DNA from: Albugo candida
Lineage: Eukaryota > Oomycota > Peronosporomycetes > Albuginales
Direction: 5' to 3'
NCBI GenBank assembly: GCA_040437565.1
Contig: JBDOQK010000056.1
Location: forward strand, 62,001-126,000
Length of the DNA: 64,000 nucleotides
Shown here: piece by piece, positions 44,528-56,421 of the stretch
Numbering within the stretch: position 1 is the first letter of the stretch
How the letters are laid out: every line of letters starts with the position of its first letter
Position numbers and translations under genes: made by a program
Notes under the pieces: model-generated
The model's database searches: none
Told to the model about the DNA's origin: nothing
Seen by the model: the letters and a program-made list of their open reading frames with translations, nothing else

Positions 44528-44970
44528 ACAATGGCGTGGACAGTATTTGAATGGTTTGGCTCGAAATCCCGCTGGCCTTTAGCATGTTCATCTTCCTTTG
44601 AAGCCTCTGACAAAATTACCCTTGCTACTGTCGATGTCGCTCAGTACAGTCGAGTCGACTGGGGTGGAGTTGGCTGAATCGGAGCTTCATTGAATCGACG
44701 TGTTCCTGGTACTTCAGCACAAGAGTCGTACATCGATTCGTGGTACATGACGCATGAATCGTCACGGCATTCAACATGCACTGACGTTCTTCGTGGACCG
44801 ACTCGTTCTTCGTCACGAGAAAGTATAGAAAAAAAGAATAGAATGAAAGGCGACCTGTACCGAATAGACTCAAGCCCGTGGATTGAAGTACGCACAAGTT
44901 GCATTTGTGCAAATAGACTGCGGCTAATTATGTAAATATATTCCATGCATTTATTCCTTGTGTCATTAAC
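44528..44970 (+). repeat. Direct segmental duplication C, copy 2
   Basis: Partner of 39209-39643. It ends with the stop of a coding remnant at 44677 and runs to within 40 bp of the OTC start, so it contains or overlaps the OTC promoter. An 81-codon plus-strand frame (44690-44935) and a longer minus-strand frame stay open in both copies. Confidence 0.85.
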
Positions 44971-45007
44971 TAGCTGCAATCAGGATGTGGCAACACTATT
45001 TCCGGCC

Positions 45008-46404
45008 ATGTTTCCTCTTCGAATTATCCGCAAAGTTGCAGCGCAATCGCACACTTCGATCCGTGCGTTCTCGTTAGAACCGACGCGCTCAGATCTCAAG
45101 TCTTTACACAATAAAAACTTTCTATCTATTTCTCAACTTTCGTACGAATTATCGCCACAATTCATTTCAGACTCGCGCAAAATCACTAATCATATATTTA
45201 CCAGTCAAAAAGAGCTGTTAGCACTTTTATCCAAAGCACAGGAGCTCAAGAACCTGTATGGACACCCAATCAATAAAAAGAATGCGTCAAAACCACTCGA
45301 AAATGACATCTGCTCCATGATTTTCCAAAAACGAAGCACACGCACACGGTGAGCGCTTATATCTCAGCAACACGTCTGATGTATACTTAATCGTATGGCC
45401 CCGTTAGCATTTCGAGCGAAATTGGAATGCATTTACTTGGCGGAAAAGCTCTTTTTCTGTCTTCTGATGACATACAACTCGGCGTGAATGAGACGCTCAA
45501 GGTAATGTCGAATGGTGCCGGGCAAGCTGGCTCTTACTTGAATGGATTAGGACACCGCATTGGTTCTCTCTCGCTTCAGTGATGTCATATTGGCACGCGT
45601 AAATAGTGATCAAGATATCAGGAAGCTGGCTACACACGCCACTGTGCCGGTCATCAATGCATTGTCAGACAAATTCCATCCTCTACAAGCGTTAGCTGAT
45701 TACATGACGATCTCGGTATGGGCTATATTGGAAGTTTGATAGCAATACTAACGATTTTTAGCAACATTTTGGACGAGTGGATGGACTCACAATCGCCTGG
45801 ATCGGTGACGGGAATAATGTGCTGCATGATTATATGATCGCGGCTGCCAAGCTAGGTACGACATATTCACGAGGAATGCACAAGTTGATCGTATCACTTA
45901 GGCGCCAACGTACAAATTGCGACACCAAAGGGATATGAACCTGCAGCGGATATCATCGAAGAAACCCAACAACTCGCAAAGGTTGGACTAAAGAAATTTG
46001 TTGATTCATACTAAGCCGTCATTGCACTCAGCATGCCAGCACTCGCGTATTACTTACTCATCAACCTGAAGAAGCTGTCCAGGGAGCACATGTGATTGCG
46101 ACTGACACATGGATCAGGTCGGTCCTATTGGCGCTTACCACTGCTAAATTAACGATTTTGCAATAGTATGGGACAAGAAACGGAATCGAAAAAGCGTGTC
46201 AAGGACTTTGCCGGCTATCAAGTGAGCGACGAGATGCTGCAAGGAGCTGCTCAGAACCACATTTTTCTGCATTGTCTTCCACGGCATTCCGAAGAAGTCA
46301 CCGATGATGTTTTCTATTCCAAGCGATCGCTTGTTTTCGATGAGGCAGAAAATCGTCTGTGGACGGTCATGGCGGTGTATGCATCCCTTTTGGGGAAAGC
46401 GTGA
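45008..46404 (+). CDS. OTC: Ornithine carbamoyltransferase, mitochondrial-type
   Basis: Makes citrulline from ornithine and carbamoyl phosphate in the urea/arginine pathway. Seven exons: 45008-45348, 45408-45501, 45551-45715, 45762-45855, 45902-45981, 46032-46117, 46167-46404; introns 46-59 nt; 365 residues. The first 35 residues are Arg/Ser-rich, a likely mitochondrial presequence. Carbamoyl-phosphate site [11 protein letters not shown] spans intron 1; then [30 protein letters not shown], the ornithine loop region [17 protein letters not shown], and the catalytic HCLPRH. Intron positions are visible only by joining these blocks; every splice is in frame. Neighbouring duplication C lies directly upstream. 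Confidence 0.95.
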
Positions 46405-46419
46405 GCCTTAATCATTCAA

Positions 46420-49400
46420 TTATAAAGAGGATACGATATTTTCCAATTCTGCCAACCCTTTCTCGATACGCACGCATTTGCCAGAGAGTGAAGCACTAGT
46501 GGTCACCTTGCGCTTCTTTGTCGGAGTCTTCTTTCTCGGCGTGCTTCTCTTCGCCTTACTAGGAGTCATTTGATCCTCAGCTGGTGGTCTAGTTACTCCG
46601 GTTTCACTGAACCTTTCATCAGGCAGCAACATCAGCGTAGAAGCCTCAAGAATTTGTTGTTCCTCGAGCTTGTCGACCTGATCGCCGGTTGCGGGAGGAA
46701 TGCTCAACAGACGACGAATAAATGGCTCGAGCTCTATGGACATGAGCATTGTCTGGATATTGCCGATCATGTACAGGCCAAGTCGCGCACGAGAAAACAA
46801 ACACGTCGCACGGCATCGATCGACAGACCACTCAGTTGTTCGTACCATGGAAACCAAGACGAAATCGTTTTGTTGGCTCTGATAATCGTCAATCGTCGAG
46901 ATTACACTTTTTGGACGCACTTGATCCGAGTTGATATGATCGCACCAAGCCTCCACGACGTATCGTGTCATCAATTCGCGTTGAGCTCGGTATGGTGTCA
47001 GAATCGTGATGATTTCGGCGGGATAGCCAATTTTCCACATATATTTGACAAGTGCTGTCAGGAAGAGAGCTTCTGCTTCATTCACATACGACTGCGAGGA
47101 GATTCGTGTTTCAGTTCCTTCTGGAAGATGGATGAATTGAGCTACATGCGTGAAGCCAGGGTTCTCGAGCTGAAAGCGTTTGTTACACTGAGCAATTGTA
47201 TGGTCCTCCAGCGCTAAACCACCAAAGATAGCGGTCTCCGCATACCGCCAGCGATACAAGTCAACAATCCGTTGGCGGCTGGTTACCTGTTCCATCAGCG
47301 GAATGGGAACAGCACCAAGCCGGATCATTCTCATGAAAAAGCTCTGATTGAAATTCCCATACGCTTGGAGCAGCGGATGATGGAGGATGGGAACTTTCTG
47401 TATTGGATCGCCAATGAGTATCAAGCGCTTCAAGTGAATGGACTTGGTTGTCGAATGCATCTCACCAAACGCTAATGAGAGTGCAAGCAAGGAATCGAGT
47501 TCATTGATTTGACAAGCTTCGTCCATGATGATCGTGCTGATGCCCAAACCAAGACTACAAAGGTGGAGATAATGGCTGGCGACATGGGCGACATTGACAC
47601 CAATCACTCGAGCATGATGGATCAGATACCAATCTTCACGCTGTTTAGCCGATCGTAAGACTTCGAATGGTTGTAATGCAGCAATCTCACTGAAAATCCA
47701 TTCCCAATGAGCGGCGAATTCTTCCAGCTCGGATTGTGAGGCTGGAGAGCGCTGATGACTTTGCTCGAAGCATGCAGTCAATCGTGAGGTGTCTTGGCTT
47801 TGTTTAAGTTGGAGAAGCGGCTGGACGTGAAACTGGTAAAAGTACATGGCGTTCTCACACGAATACGACGCTGATGCTGCCACTTCCTTCATATCGCCTG
47901 CGTCATTGGTAGCCCACAGCCATTCAATCAGAGAATTGACCTGCTGCAGAAGACTGACACGATGTTCAAGAAGCCAATCCACACGTCCTTTTACATTCGT
48001 TTCGATCTCTGTAGGATCGTCACTTTGTGTCAATTGAACCACTTCTTCAGGCCGCATCCCTTTATCCAAACTCAGCAGTGTATGATGTATATCGAAGAGA
48101 GCCGTGTTCGATTGTGTGAGGATCAGAATCTTTTCGGTTCGTGGGATGGAATGATACAAATTTGAGATCAATTGCGTGGCAATGGTTGTCTTCCCTGTAC
48201 CCGGCGGTCCACTGATGAGCGTCAATCCTTCACCCATTCCGTTGACGATCGCCTTGACTTGATTTGGAGTGTAACAGAGATGCGTTGAGACTTTTGATGC
48301 TTCCTGTTTATGAGCGTAAATGGTGATCTCGCCGTTGAAGAGGTTCTCCGAGTATTTAAATGGCGGATAGGCTTCCTGTGCAGCTGAAATCACTTCCTTG
48401 GACGCCACGTCCTGGAACACGATATTTTTCTCTGCGGTACGGAACGCGTCCATTGCTTCAACTCCATTATTGAGTGTGTGATACAGCGGGAAGTCAATGA
48501 TGCTGAGTCCTTTTTGCTTGGCAATCGCTCGGTAATCAGCCAAAGATGGATGTTCATACCCGAGAAACAGATCGTACAACCACGCTGGTAATGTCCGAGA
48601 CTGATCGACACACAATGCGTGCTCTTCTTCTTCTACCGGATCTTCGATAACAGCCATTCGCGATTGCAAGATCTCAAGAACTTTCTCGTATACCCTTCCG
48701 TCGTGGGATCGAATGAGAAGATTGGCTTGCTCGTAGGCTTCCATTGTCTGTTGTTCCAGGTCTCTTTTGTATTGAACTCCATCGAGGGCGACGACAAGTT
48801 GGCGAACACGACCTTTACCATTTGGATGCTCTGCGGTCAATTCGACGCCTCGTTCATCGTGAATACTGACGAGGCTGCCTCCACGGACGTACAAAATGCC
48901 GTATTCTTCAGGGAACGGAGTATCCGAATAATTTGAGGTGTCCACAGATTTTGACGATGTACTTTCGCCTTGCATGTCGCGAGCCAATTCTTCGACTTCA
49001 TCGTTGGGTGCACGTATGCTGACCAAATACACAACTTCATCGGCTCGAAAGTTGTCGAATTCCTTCAGACTATGTCGATGATCCAATTCAATTTCCAAGC
49101 GAGCGTGAACGCTTGACGGAAATGACTCACCAAGCAACGGTCTGGCGACTTTGACGATTCTCAATGGTGATCTCAGAGCAACTGCGTTGGCCGAAAAGCC
49201 ACGGAATCTCGTGCTGAATGTACTGTCACTTCCTTCTCCATGCTGGAGGGTTCGGATCATGTTAAGGCGAGGAATTGTGGCTTCTAGAAACTGTCGGGAA
49301 TGATGCAAAGCTTCCAGCCGATACAACGCTAAAGCGCGCGATAAGTGATCGCTCACATTCAAGAATTGAAGACCCAATTTCCGTATTGCAGCGACAGGAA

Positions 49401-50884
49401 ACAACCGACTCTGCTGATTTCTACAGACAATTTCTTCAAAGTTCTCGTCTGACCAAAGCTCCAACTCTGTGAAGAAAGCGGATTTCGCCTCGTGAATGAT
49501 CAGAGTCGAACCCTCTACGCTCTGAAGACCTTTGTCAATGTCGCAATATTCGTCGAGAAAACACGCAATGAGCTGCTGGATCGTTAGTGTATCAGCTTCT
49601 TTCTCATTTCCAAAGATTCCGACTTGACTTCCGAGTGTGTGGAGATACTTACGATTACCTTTGACACATAATTGCTCCAGCCATTCCTTCCAAATCATTC
49701 GATCAGCTATTTCCCCAGTCGCCATGCACGCCAATTGTTCCAAATCAGTGCCTTGAAAACACGACTGCCAACTGCATTGCTGAAGCCTCTGAATCGATTC
49801 CAATTGCACACGTTTCCACGCTTTGGATGAGAGTGTTTTACCACTTTGAGAATCCAATGGGAAATGATACAACAAAATTTGCAATTGTCCGACGAGTTGA
49901 TTGTGAAGTTTCAGATCCCGAGAATCACACGATTTTGATAGAGTTTGCACAAGTTGACTCGAATGGAGATGCATCAGTAAATGCTTACGCTTCAACACAC
50001 ACTGAAGAAATCGTCGTGTTGGGATTTGACCCAGCAAATCGACCAGCAGAATAAGAAAGAGATTCATGTAGAGGAATTCGAGACGTTCTTCCTCTTGGTT
50101 GGATGTTTGCAATCGCGAAATCAGCTCATCCAGCAGACGAGTGAAGAATTGTGCGTGGGAACATTCAGGACGATTGACTCGGGTCTGCTTGGATTTTCTT
50201 GGAGTAGAGCTTGAGAGCTTTGATTGTTTGATGGAATTTTCCCAGTGCTTTTTCAACTTTGGACACTGCTGAAATTCCAACTCTCTCTGTGTCTCGGTGA
50301 GGTCATTCCACAGAGAGATTGAGACCATAGGAAGTGCATTCTACGAGTCTTTGGGTGAGATATTTATATCAAAAAGCTCAATGACAGCGTACCTCTGCGA
50401 CGATTTCGACATTGAGATACTGAAAGGAGAGAATGAGAAATTGGACAATGAATACTTCTTCGATCAATGACCAAATTTGAGGTGTTGGAGAGCATTTGAG
50501 CTGCAAAAGATTGGAGAAAAATATCGAGAATTTGCTCTTTTTTTTGTAAACGCCACAAAATGACTCAAAAGCGAAATTCTGAGCCGTACTGTCGTTTTTC
50601 TGCTTTGAAAATTGAGTGATAAAAGAGAGAATCACTGAAATGACCCAACTTTTTGATTTTGAATCTGTTTTGCTGGCTGCAATGCTCTCAAACGCATCAT
50701 CTGACCACAGATATTCTTTGAAATAATTACATGCATTTAGTGCGTCAATAACGCCGTGAAGCTCAGAGATTAAAGCGTTTTGTAAGCATTTATTGTATAG
50801 GCTATCGATTTCTTTCAATAACGCGCTTGGTTTGGCGAATTTTAGCTGCGAAAATAGCGCTTCAAAGTCGATCTGATTCGACAT
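46420..50884 (-). CDS. AQR: Aquarius (AQR), intron-binding spliceosomal helicase
   Basis: Superfamily 1 helicase that binds introns upstream of the branch site and links splicing to snoRNP and R-loop handling. Exon 1 50884-50393, intron 50392-50341 (52 nt), exon 2 50340-46420; 1,470 residues (human 1,485). N-terminal armadillo-like region (FFSNLLQLKCSP, CPKLKKHWENS, PTRRFLQCVLKRKHLL), the beta-barrel/pointer region (YGILYVRGGSLVSIHDERG), then helicase motifs: I GPPGTGKTT, II MDEACQ (MEEAAQ in human), III IGDPIQKVP (usual GDHHQLPP), V-like DDYQSQQNDFVL, VI FSRARLGLY. The tail is Lys/Arg-rich, probably nuclear targeting. Stop is 15 bp from the convergent OTC stop. Confidence 0.93.
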
Positions 50885-50971
50885 TGCGTCCTATCGTCTG
50901 ATGATTTCGACGAATCTGACATTTCTACCATTGACGACATATGTGACGGTCGTAATGTGTCAAAAACGCGA
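50885..50971. promoter_or_regulatory. Short divergent spacer (AQR / AddB-like gene)
   Basis: 87 bp between two divergent ATG codons. Likely a shared bidirectional promoter; no core motif is obvious. Confidence 0.45.
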
Positions 50972-53900
50972 ATGATGCATGTGCGTGGTCACTCATGGCG
51001 AACACGTCAGCGTTTTCTTCATATAAAAGCCGCTATCCCGCCAATCCAATCAGAAGAGAAAACCTTGTACAGTATTATCGGCGAATACGGAACAGGTAAA
51101 ACCACAAATGCAATAGAACGGACATTACGACTTGCAAATGGAACGTCACGCGATTCCGCTCCACCACGCTCTGTTCTTGCGCTATACGCACTCGGTGATA
51201 AAAAGTCACCGTTTGCTCGGTCTCTGAACGATCAAACCGATTTTTACTCGCTGGAACGCCATGGACACACTGTATCGAATATAGTTTTATTTTGTCGCCA
51301 ACTGCTGCAGGAATTCGGCTTAGACAAAGTATATTATCTACAAATAATATACACATTTTTCATCAGTCTAATTGCTTCCTTTCTAGCGCCTTGTTGACTC
51401 CAATACGCTGTACGCTTTACTGTTGCAAAATTTGGAGCAATTTCCAATGACGCGATTGCATTCGGGACTCACATCATCTCCTTTCACGCTCAAAAGACAA
51501 GTACATGACACAGTATCATTCTTTCAAATGCTGGAATCTGCTGGAATTTTTCCTGAAGAGTACATGAACTATGCGGTAAAAAGCTGTCAGAAAACAGAGC
51601 AACAACATCATTTAGAGCATGCGGAGGGATACAAAATCTATCGACAAATTTTAGAGTCGAAAAATCTCACTTCGTGGTCTGGAATTGTGCTGGATGCATT
51701 GGGCGTTCTGAGATCGTGGAAAGATGTGGGCTTTTCTCACTCTGAGTACTCGGATATCATCATTGACGAAATGGAAGAAATGAATCTGGCAAGCATTAAA
51801 GTTATCGCTGCTCTTATCCAACAGCCAACTATTCGATCCAGCGTGGCTTTTTGTCACGGAAGCTTCGAGAACAAACACCGGAATGACTTGCTATTGGCTC
51901 GGTACGCTACTTTGCATTGGTATTAGGCTGATTTCTCACTTTTTTATCTCAGTCTCGTAGCCAGCTCCGACGTCTCTGTATATCAGCAGATTTTACAGAA
52001 CAACGTACGATCCGAATTTTCACAATATATTGCGACAAATACAATTCGTCTACTCTCAGCAAAGAATGTTCTGAAATCCGATCTCTCGCCTTTGGAGAAA
52101 TTGGAGAATTTCAAATGCCTGGAATTCGACTCACTTGCTGAAGAAGAGCTTTTCGTGGCCCAGAGTATAAAAGACAAACTTTCTGTCTGCAAACCAGCTG
52201 ATATCGCGGTGGCTTGCCCAACTATCTCTGATGTCGCTCGTATGGAGCTCGTCTGCGAAGAAATGAACCTTCCGATCATCAGGAATACGAACAGAAATAG
52301 CGAGAATGGGTACCTATTACTTCAGGTAGCGACTATATATTCATGTCGGGTCTTTTAAAAAATTTTGATTCTGTAGCCTGGCGTGAGTCAAGTCTTCTCG
52401 ATGCTCCAGATTCTCGCTGATCCATCTGATACGCACAGTCTTTACAATGTCCTCCGTTCCGATTACTTTGATCTTTCTCCCGAATTGTTATCACAACTTC
52501 TCGTCGATGCTCACAAAACGCACAAGAGCTTACTCGCTTGGATACGAGAGCATGTGTCCGATCCAGTGACTGGTAGCCTCACAACAGCTCAACCACTTGT
52601 AAAGATTGTGAAGATAATCGATACATTGCAGCCAATTTGTCATCAAAATCCGACAACTGAGATCGTTCATCAGATCGTTCAAGCATTCGGTATCCAAACT
52701 CCTCTTTGATTCATTGAGCGCTCAATGTTCTCTTTAGATTTGTACGAAACCTTAGTCACACCGACGTGCCCAGAGGAGGAAGAAATGGCGATCAGCTTTT
52801 CCGGCTTTCTTCGAGAGATTGAGCTCGCACAAAATTGTGTGCAAAGCCCATTTATTCCATTTGTGGTGCCGTACTTGCGTCATCTCGGCGAAACCCGGCG
52901 GTCGGGCACCAGCGAGCCGGAATCAAACGATCAGTATATTCGTATTTTGCATTTTCCAAAAGCCTCAGTGTCGGAATTACAGGTAATGCTTCTCGTTTCC
53001 CGCATGTGCTCTCAACTCAAACAATTTGTGCAGTCGAAACATTTGTATTTTGTCGGAATGAGTGATCGAAAGTTTCCCGGAAGAATACGTCGTCTTGGAA
53101 TTGAGTTTCCAGCCGATTTGATGGAAGATGTAAAGCATTCGCAAACGCGAAAAGAGTTTCTGGAAGAGCGTCAGTATACAATGTACAATGCATTGTCCAT
53201 GGCCGCAGACTCGATTTCAATATCATTTGCTCAAAATGTCGTTCCTTCCGCAGAGAAAGAAAAGCCCAGTCGGTACGCTAAGAACCGCATACGCTCCACC
53301 ACCTCTCTGACCTCTTGCGAGCAGCATCTTAGAGCCGATCTGGCCATCCAAAGCGTCTCCAGTACCGACTGCACCATCCAGTCCTTCAAGCGCTCCAGCT
53401 CTTGCGATGACATCAAAACCAGTGGAATTCAAGGCGTCCTACCAGCTCGATCACTTGTCATTCTCTCAGATCGCAGAGTATCAACGATGCCCTCATCGAT
53501 ACTTTCTTCATCGAGTGCTCAACCTCTCTACGGATGACAATCCAGCTCTCACGTACGGCCGAGCTTTACATGAAAGTATCGCGGCCTTTGCAGATTATGT
53601 ACGAGAAAATCCATCGACAACAGATTCAGCCCAAAAAGAAGCAGAAAAAAGTGCAGTGGCCGCACTGACTCGCTCGTGGATAAAGGGCTCATTTGTGTCG
53701 GAAACACAAGCAACGCTTCTACTTGAGCAAGCCAACTCCGATTTGAGACTATTCATGAGCCATCATTACACCAATCCAACAGAGATTCTACATGTGGAAG
53801 CTCCCTTCACGTTTCACGTTGTGGAAGCAGACGTCAACTTTCGTGGGATTTGGGATCGGATTGATTGTAATCAGAGGAATGAGACTGTGATAAAGGAATT

Positions 53901-54213
53901 CAAGTCCAATGTCAGTCGAAAAAGTCGAAATGTTGCTCTGATGGCGAAAAAGAGCTTGCAATTACAGTTATATGTCTTTGCATATCAGCGATTCTATGGG
54001 AATCTTCCGTCCGGCATCGAATTATCAATCATTGGAACGAAAGAGCGAGCACATGTGGCCGTCACCCAAGAAGACGAGTATGAGAAGAATATGATAAAGC
54101 TCATCAAAGAGACAGCCGATCAAATTCGAAAGCACGCGTTCCAACCGACTCCCTCGTTTGGAGAGTGTATGATGTGCCCGTACTCGCGACGAATATGTCG
54201 TGCTCGCATCTGA
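50972..54213 (+). CDS. AddB/UvrD-like P-loop protein with C-terminal Fe-S PD-(D/E)XK nuclease
   Basis: Exons 50972-51328, 51387-51901, 51953-52325, 52377-52689, 52738-53272, 53325-54213; introns 48-58 nt; 993 residues, or 976 if the in-frame 51-nt GTAATG...GTGCAG stretch 52983-53033 is also an intron (likely, since it splits KASVSELQ from SKHLYFVGMSDRKFPGR). N-terminus has a P-loop (IIGEYGTGKTT) and a motif-II-like IIIDEMEEMN; no GDxxQxIY motif III follows. Later UvrD-like segments: IAVACPTISDVARMELV. The C-terminus is a RecB/AddB/Cas4-type nuclease: YQRCPHRYFLHRV, GRALHE, GIWDRID, EFKS, LQLYVFAYQ and CMMCPYSRRIC, i.e. four cysteines that would hold a 4Fe-4S cluster. Architecture resembles AddB. 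DNA repair role inferred. Confidence 0.8.
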
Positions 54214-54471
54214 TGTAAAGGAATCGCTGAACAGCTATGAAATATCACAATGCTTCACCGTTTGATTGTAAATCTTTCTTGGCACTTTATCGTGATTCTG
54301 TGGCACTCACCTTCCGTCTACGTCCTGTGGCAGCCGATCGATTGACATATAATCAAAAGTACAAGCATGTGTATTACTAGAATCGAGATGGACGATCACT
54401 CAGCTTGACTACTCAATGTACCGCTCCAAGAAGGCGGTTCTGGATCTTGTACGCTAGCGTTCCGGTCGACA

Positions 54472-55811
54472 TCATCGCATGTTGGTGTAATCATGCACGT
54501 GCTGATGGACCGGTCTAAATCGTTGTTGATAAGGGGGATAAGGCGGAAGAGATGGCGAAGTTGGCAGGTAGACACATGGAGCATTCATACTCCTGAAATT
54601 GGCCATTCCGCTTGCTTGGGCTTGCGTGCTGTGTGTAGTGGGTAAGGAGGTACCTGTGTGATGCTGCATGACCAAACTTCGTGGGGATTGTGCCAATAAC
54701 GTTTTCATCTCTGGTTCTTGCAAAAGTGTAGATATAAACTCCTCCATCACCAAATGCTCTTGTCTATCGTGCGTTTCATTGATCGACAAGGAAGTAGGCG
54801 GCGACAACGTCTCCGGAAGAATCGATAGACCTTTTGCTAATGTCTCAATCGATTGCAATGATTCCGGCTCATCCTTCACTTTCCAGTAAGAGTCTTGATC
54901 ATTGCTTGCCATCACACTATCTACCGTTGGAAGAAATCTGGCAGTATCGAATCCAAGCGAGGTAGCTGTCCGAAGTAATTTGACATGATCGCTTCGCGTT
55001 CGCTTCCCTTGCTGATGCAGTAAATTGGAGTCACTCCGCCTTCTTTCAAGCACNNNNNNNNNNNNNNNNNNNNNNNNNNNNNNNNNNNNNNNNNNNNNNN
55101 NNNNNNNNNNNNNNNNNNNNNNNNNNNNNNNNNNNNNNNNNNNNNNNNNNNNNAGTCTTGATCATTGCTTGCCATCACACTATCTACCGTTGGAAGAAAT
55201 CTGGCAGTATCGAATCCAAGCGAGGTAGCTGTCCGAAGTAATTTGACATGATCGCTTCGCGTTCGCTTCCCTTGCTGATGCAGTAAATTGGAGTCACTCC
55301 GCCTTCTTTCAAGCACACGAGAGGTGCTGAGAGAACTTAAGCTTTTACTCTTACTGATCTCATCTATGTTAATTCTTCGTGATACTTTGAGCTTGTAACA
55401 ATCAGCGGCCTTCATTCTTTCCAATTGATACTCTTGCAGCTCCGTATGAAGTCGAAGATGCGCCATAACTTCATCGTACCGCGCACTATCGAAAAGTTTA
55501 CTGATTTCCGCGCGACGATTATGCTCATCTTCTTCCACTTTTCTGGCCAAATGCCACTGATCCGCTCCACAACTACAATGCTTTTGATCCGAGCCTCGAT
55601 ATCGGTACGGTAGACTCTCTGCAAGCGCATGAACGGGAAGTGCGCATTCACAACATGGAAACATTTGTCTCGATCGAAATGTTCCAAGCCAATTGGATTT
55701 AAAGCGCGGAAACCAAAATCGATGATCGCGTGTTTTCTCAGGCCCATCACCGGCGTCATTGGAACGATACGCCGGGCCAATTTGACGAACAGCGTGATTT
55801 AGTTCCAGCAT
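54472..55811 (-). CDS. Uncharacterised Ser-rich protein with N-terminal Cys cluster
   Basis: After collapsing the 163-bp overlap at the gap, one frame of about 358 residues from ATG 55811. The first 100 residues hold a compact Cys/His segment (MFPCCECALPVHALAESLPY, KHCSCGADQWHL) that might bind a metal. Residues about 100-160 are helical and charged (DEHNRRAEISKLFDSARYDE, HTELQEYQLERMKAADCYK). The remainder is Ser/Thr/Pro-rich and probably disordered, ending in a Pro/Tyr/His-rich tail (SLPPYPPYQQRFRPVHQHV). No family recognised; a nuclear regulator is possible but not shown. Confidence 0.65.
54891..55316. repeat. Unmerged 163-bp contig overlap around 100-N gap (55054-55153)
   Basis: 54891-55053 equals 55154-55316; joining 55154 to 54890 restores the frame of the gene above. 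Confidence 0.93.
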
Positions 55812-55816
55812 ATTTG

Positions 55817-56282
55817 TCAAAACAGAAGGATTTTAAGGGATTGCAATGTGACGTTGTGACTAGACGAAAGATGAACTTGAGCAAATTCAAGAAGTGGAAA
55901 AGCCACACCTAATGCTTGTACGACACTAACTATTCGCGCGCATCGCTTTTCAGCAGATACCCTTCTTAAAACAGCTGTCATTGCGTCCGTAGAGCACGCG
56001 AAAACCTGCGTAACATCATATTCACGAAAGTACAGTGACACTATATCTCTGATCGGGAAAAAAGATGCACTCCTTATCGACCGTCTGGATGGATTTGACG
56101 CACTCCTTATCGACCGTCTGGACGCACAAGTGTCGTATATCGACCTCTTCTACTGAACTCATAGATCGATGATCTGCAAATACTTGTCGTAGCACACTTT
56201 TAACACTCGGATCAGAAAAGATGACACTCCATCTGATCGCATCAAATGACTGGTTTAGAATGGAAGAGGACCTGTCACACAT
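55817..56282 (-). CDS. Possible small two-exon gene with internal tandem duplication
   Basis: 56282-56100 reads DPSVKSVLRQVFADHRSMS and SSVEEVDIRHLCVQT; 56052-55817 reads SLYFREYDVTQVFACSTDAM and RIVSVVQALGVAFPLLEFA in another frame, ending at the stop 55817. The frames could be linked by an intron starting at the ACG|GTCGAT in the repeat and ending at CAG or AG near 56055-56050, but I cannot fix the junction. The 23-bp unit at 56067-56089 and 56100-56122 is a direct repeat (period 33). Family unknown. Confidence 0.4.
56067..56122. repeat. Short direct repeat, 23-bp unit twice, period 33
   Basis: GCACTCCTTATCGACCGTCT plus GGA occurs at 56067-56089 and again at 56100-56122. Confidence 0.9.
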
Positions 56283-56421
56283 GACACTGTTTCGCGTGCT
56301 TTACGCCTCTCTATTCTGCATCCGATAGAAATGACATGACAGAATAACGCATCATCACTTTATAAGAATTATAGAAAACCTACATGTCCTTTAGCAAATA
56401 CTGTAGTCGCTATTTCACCCT

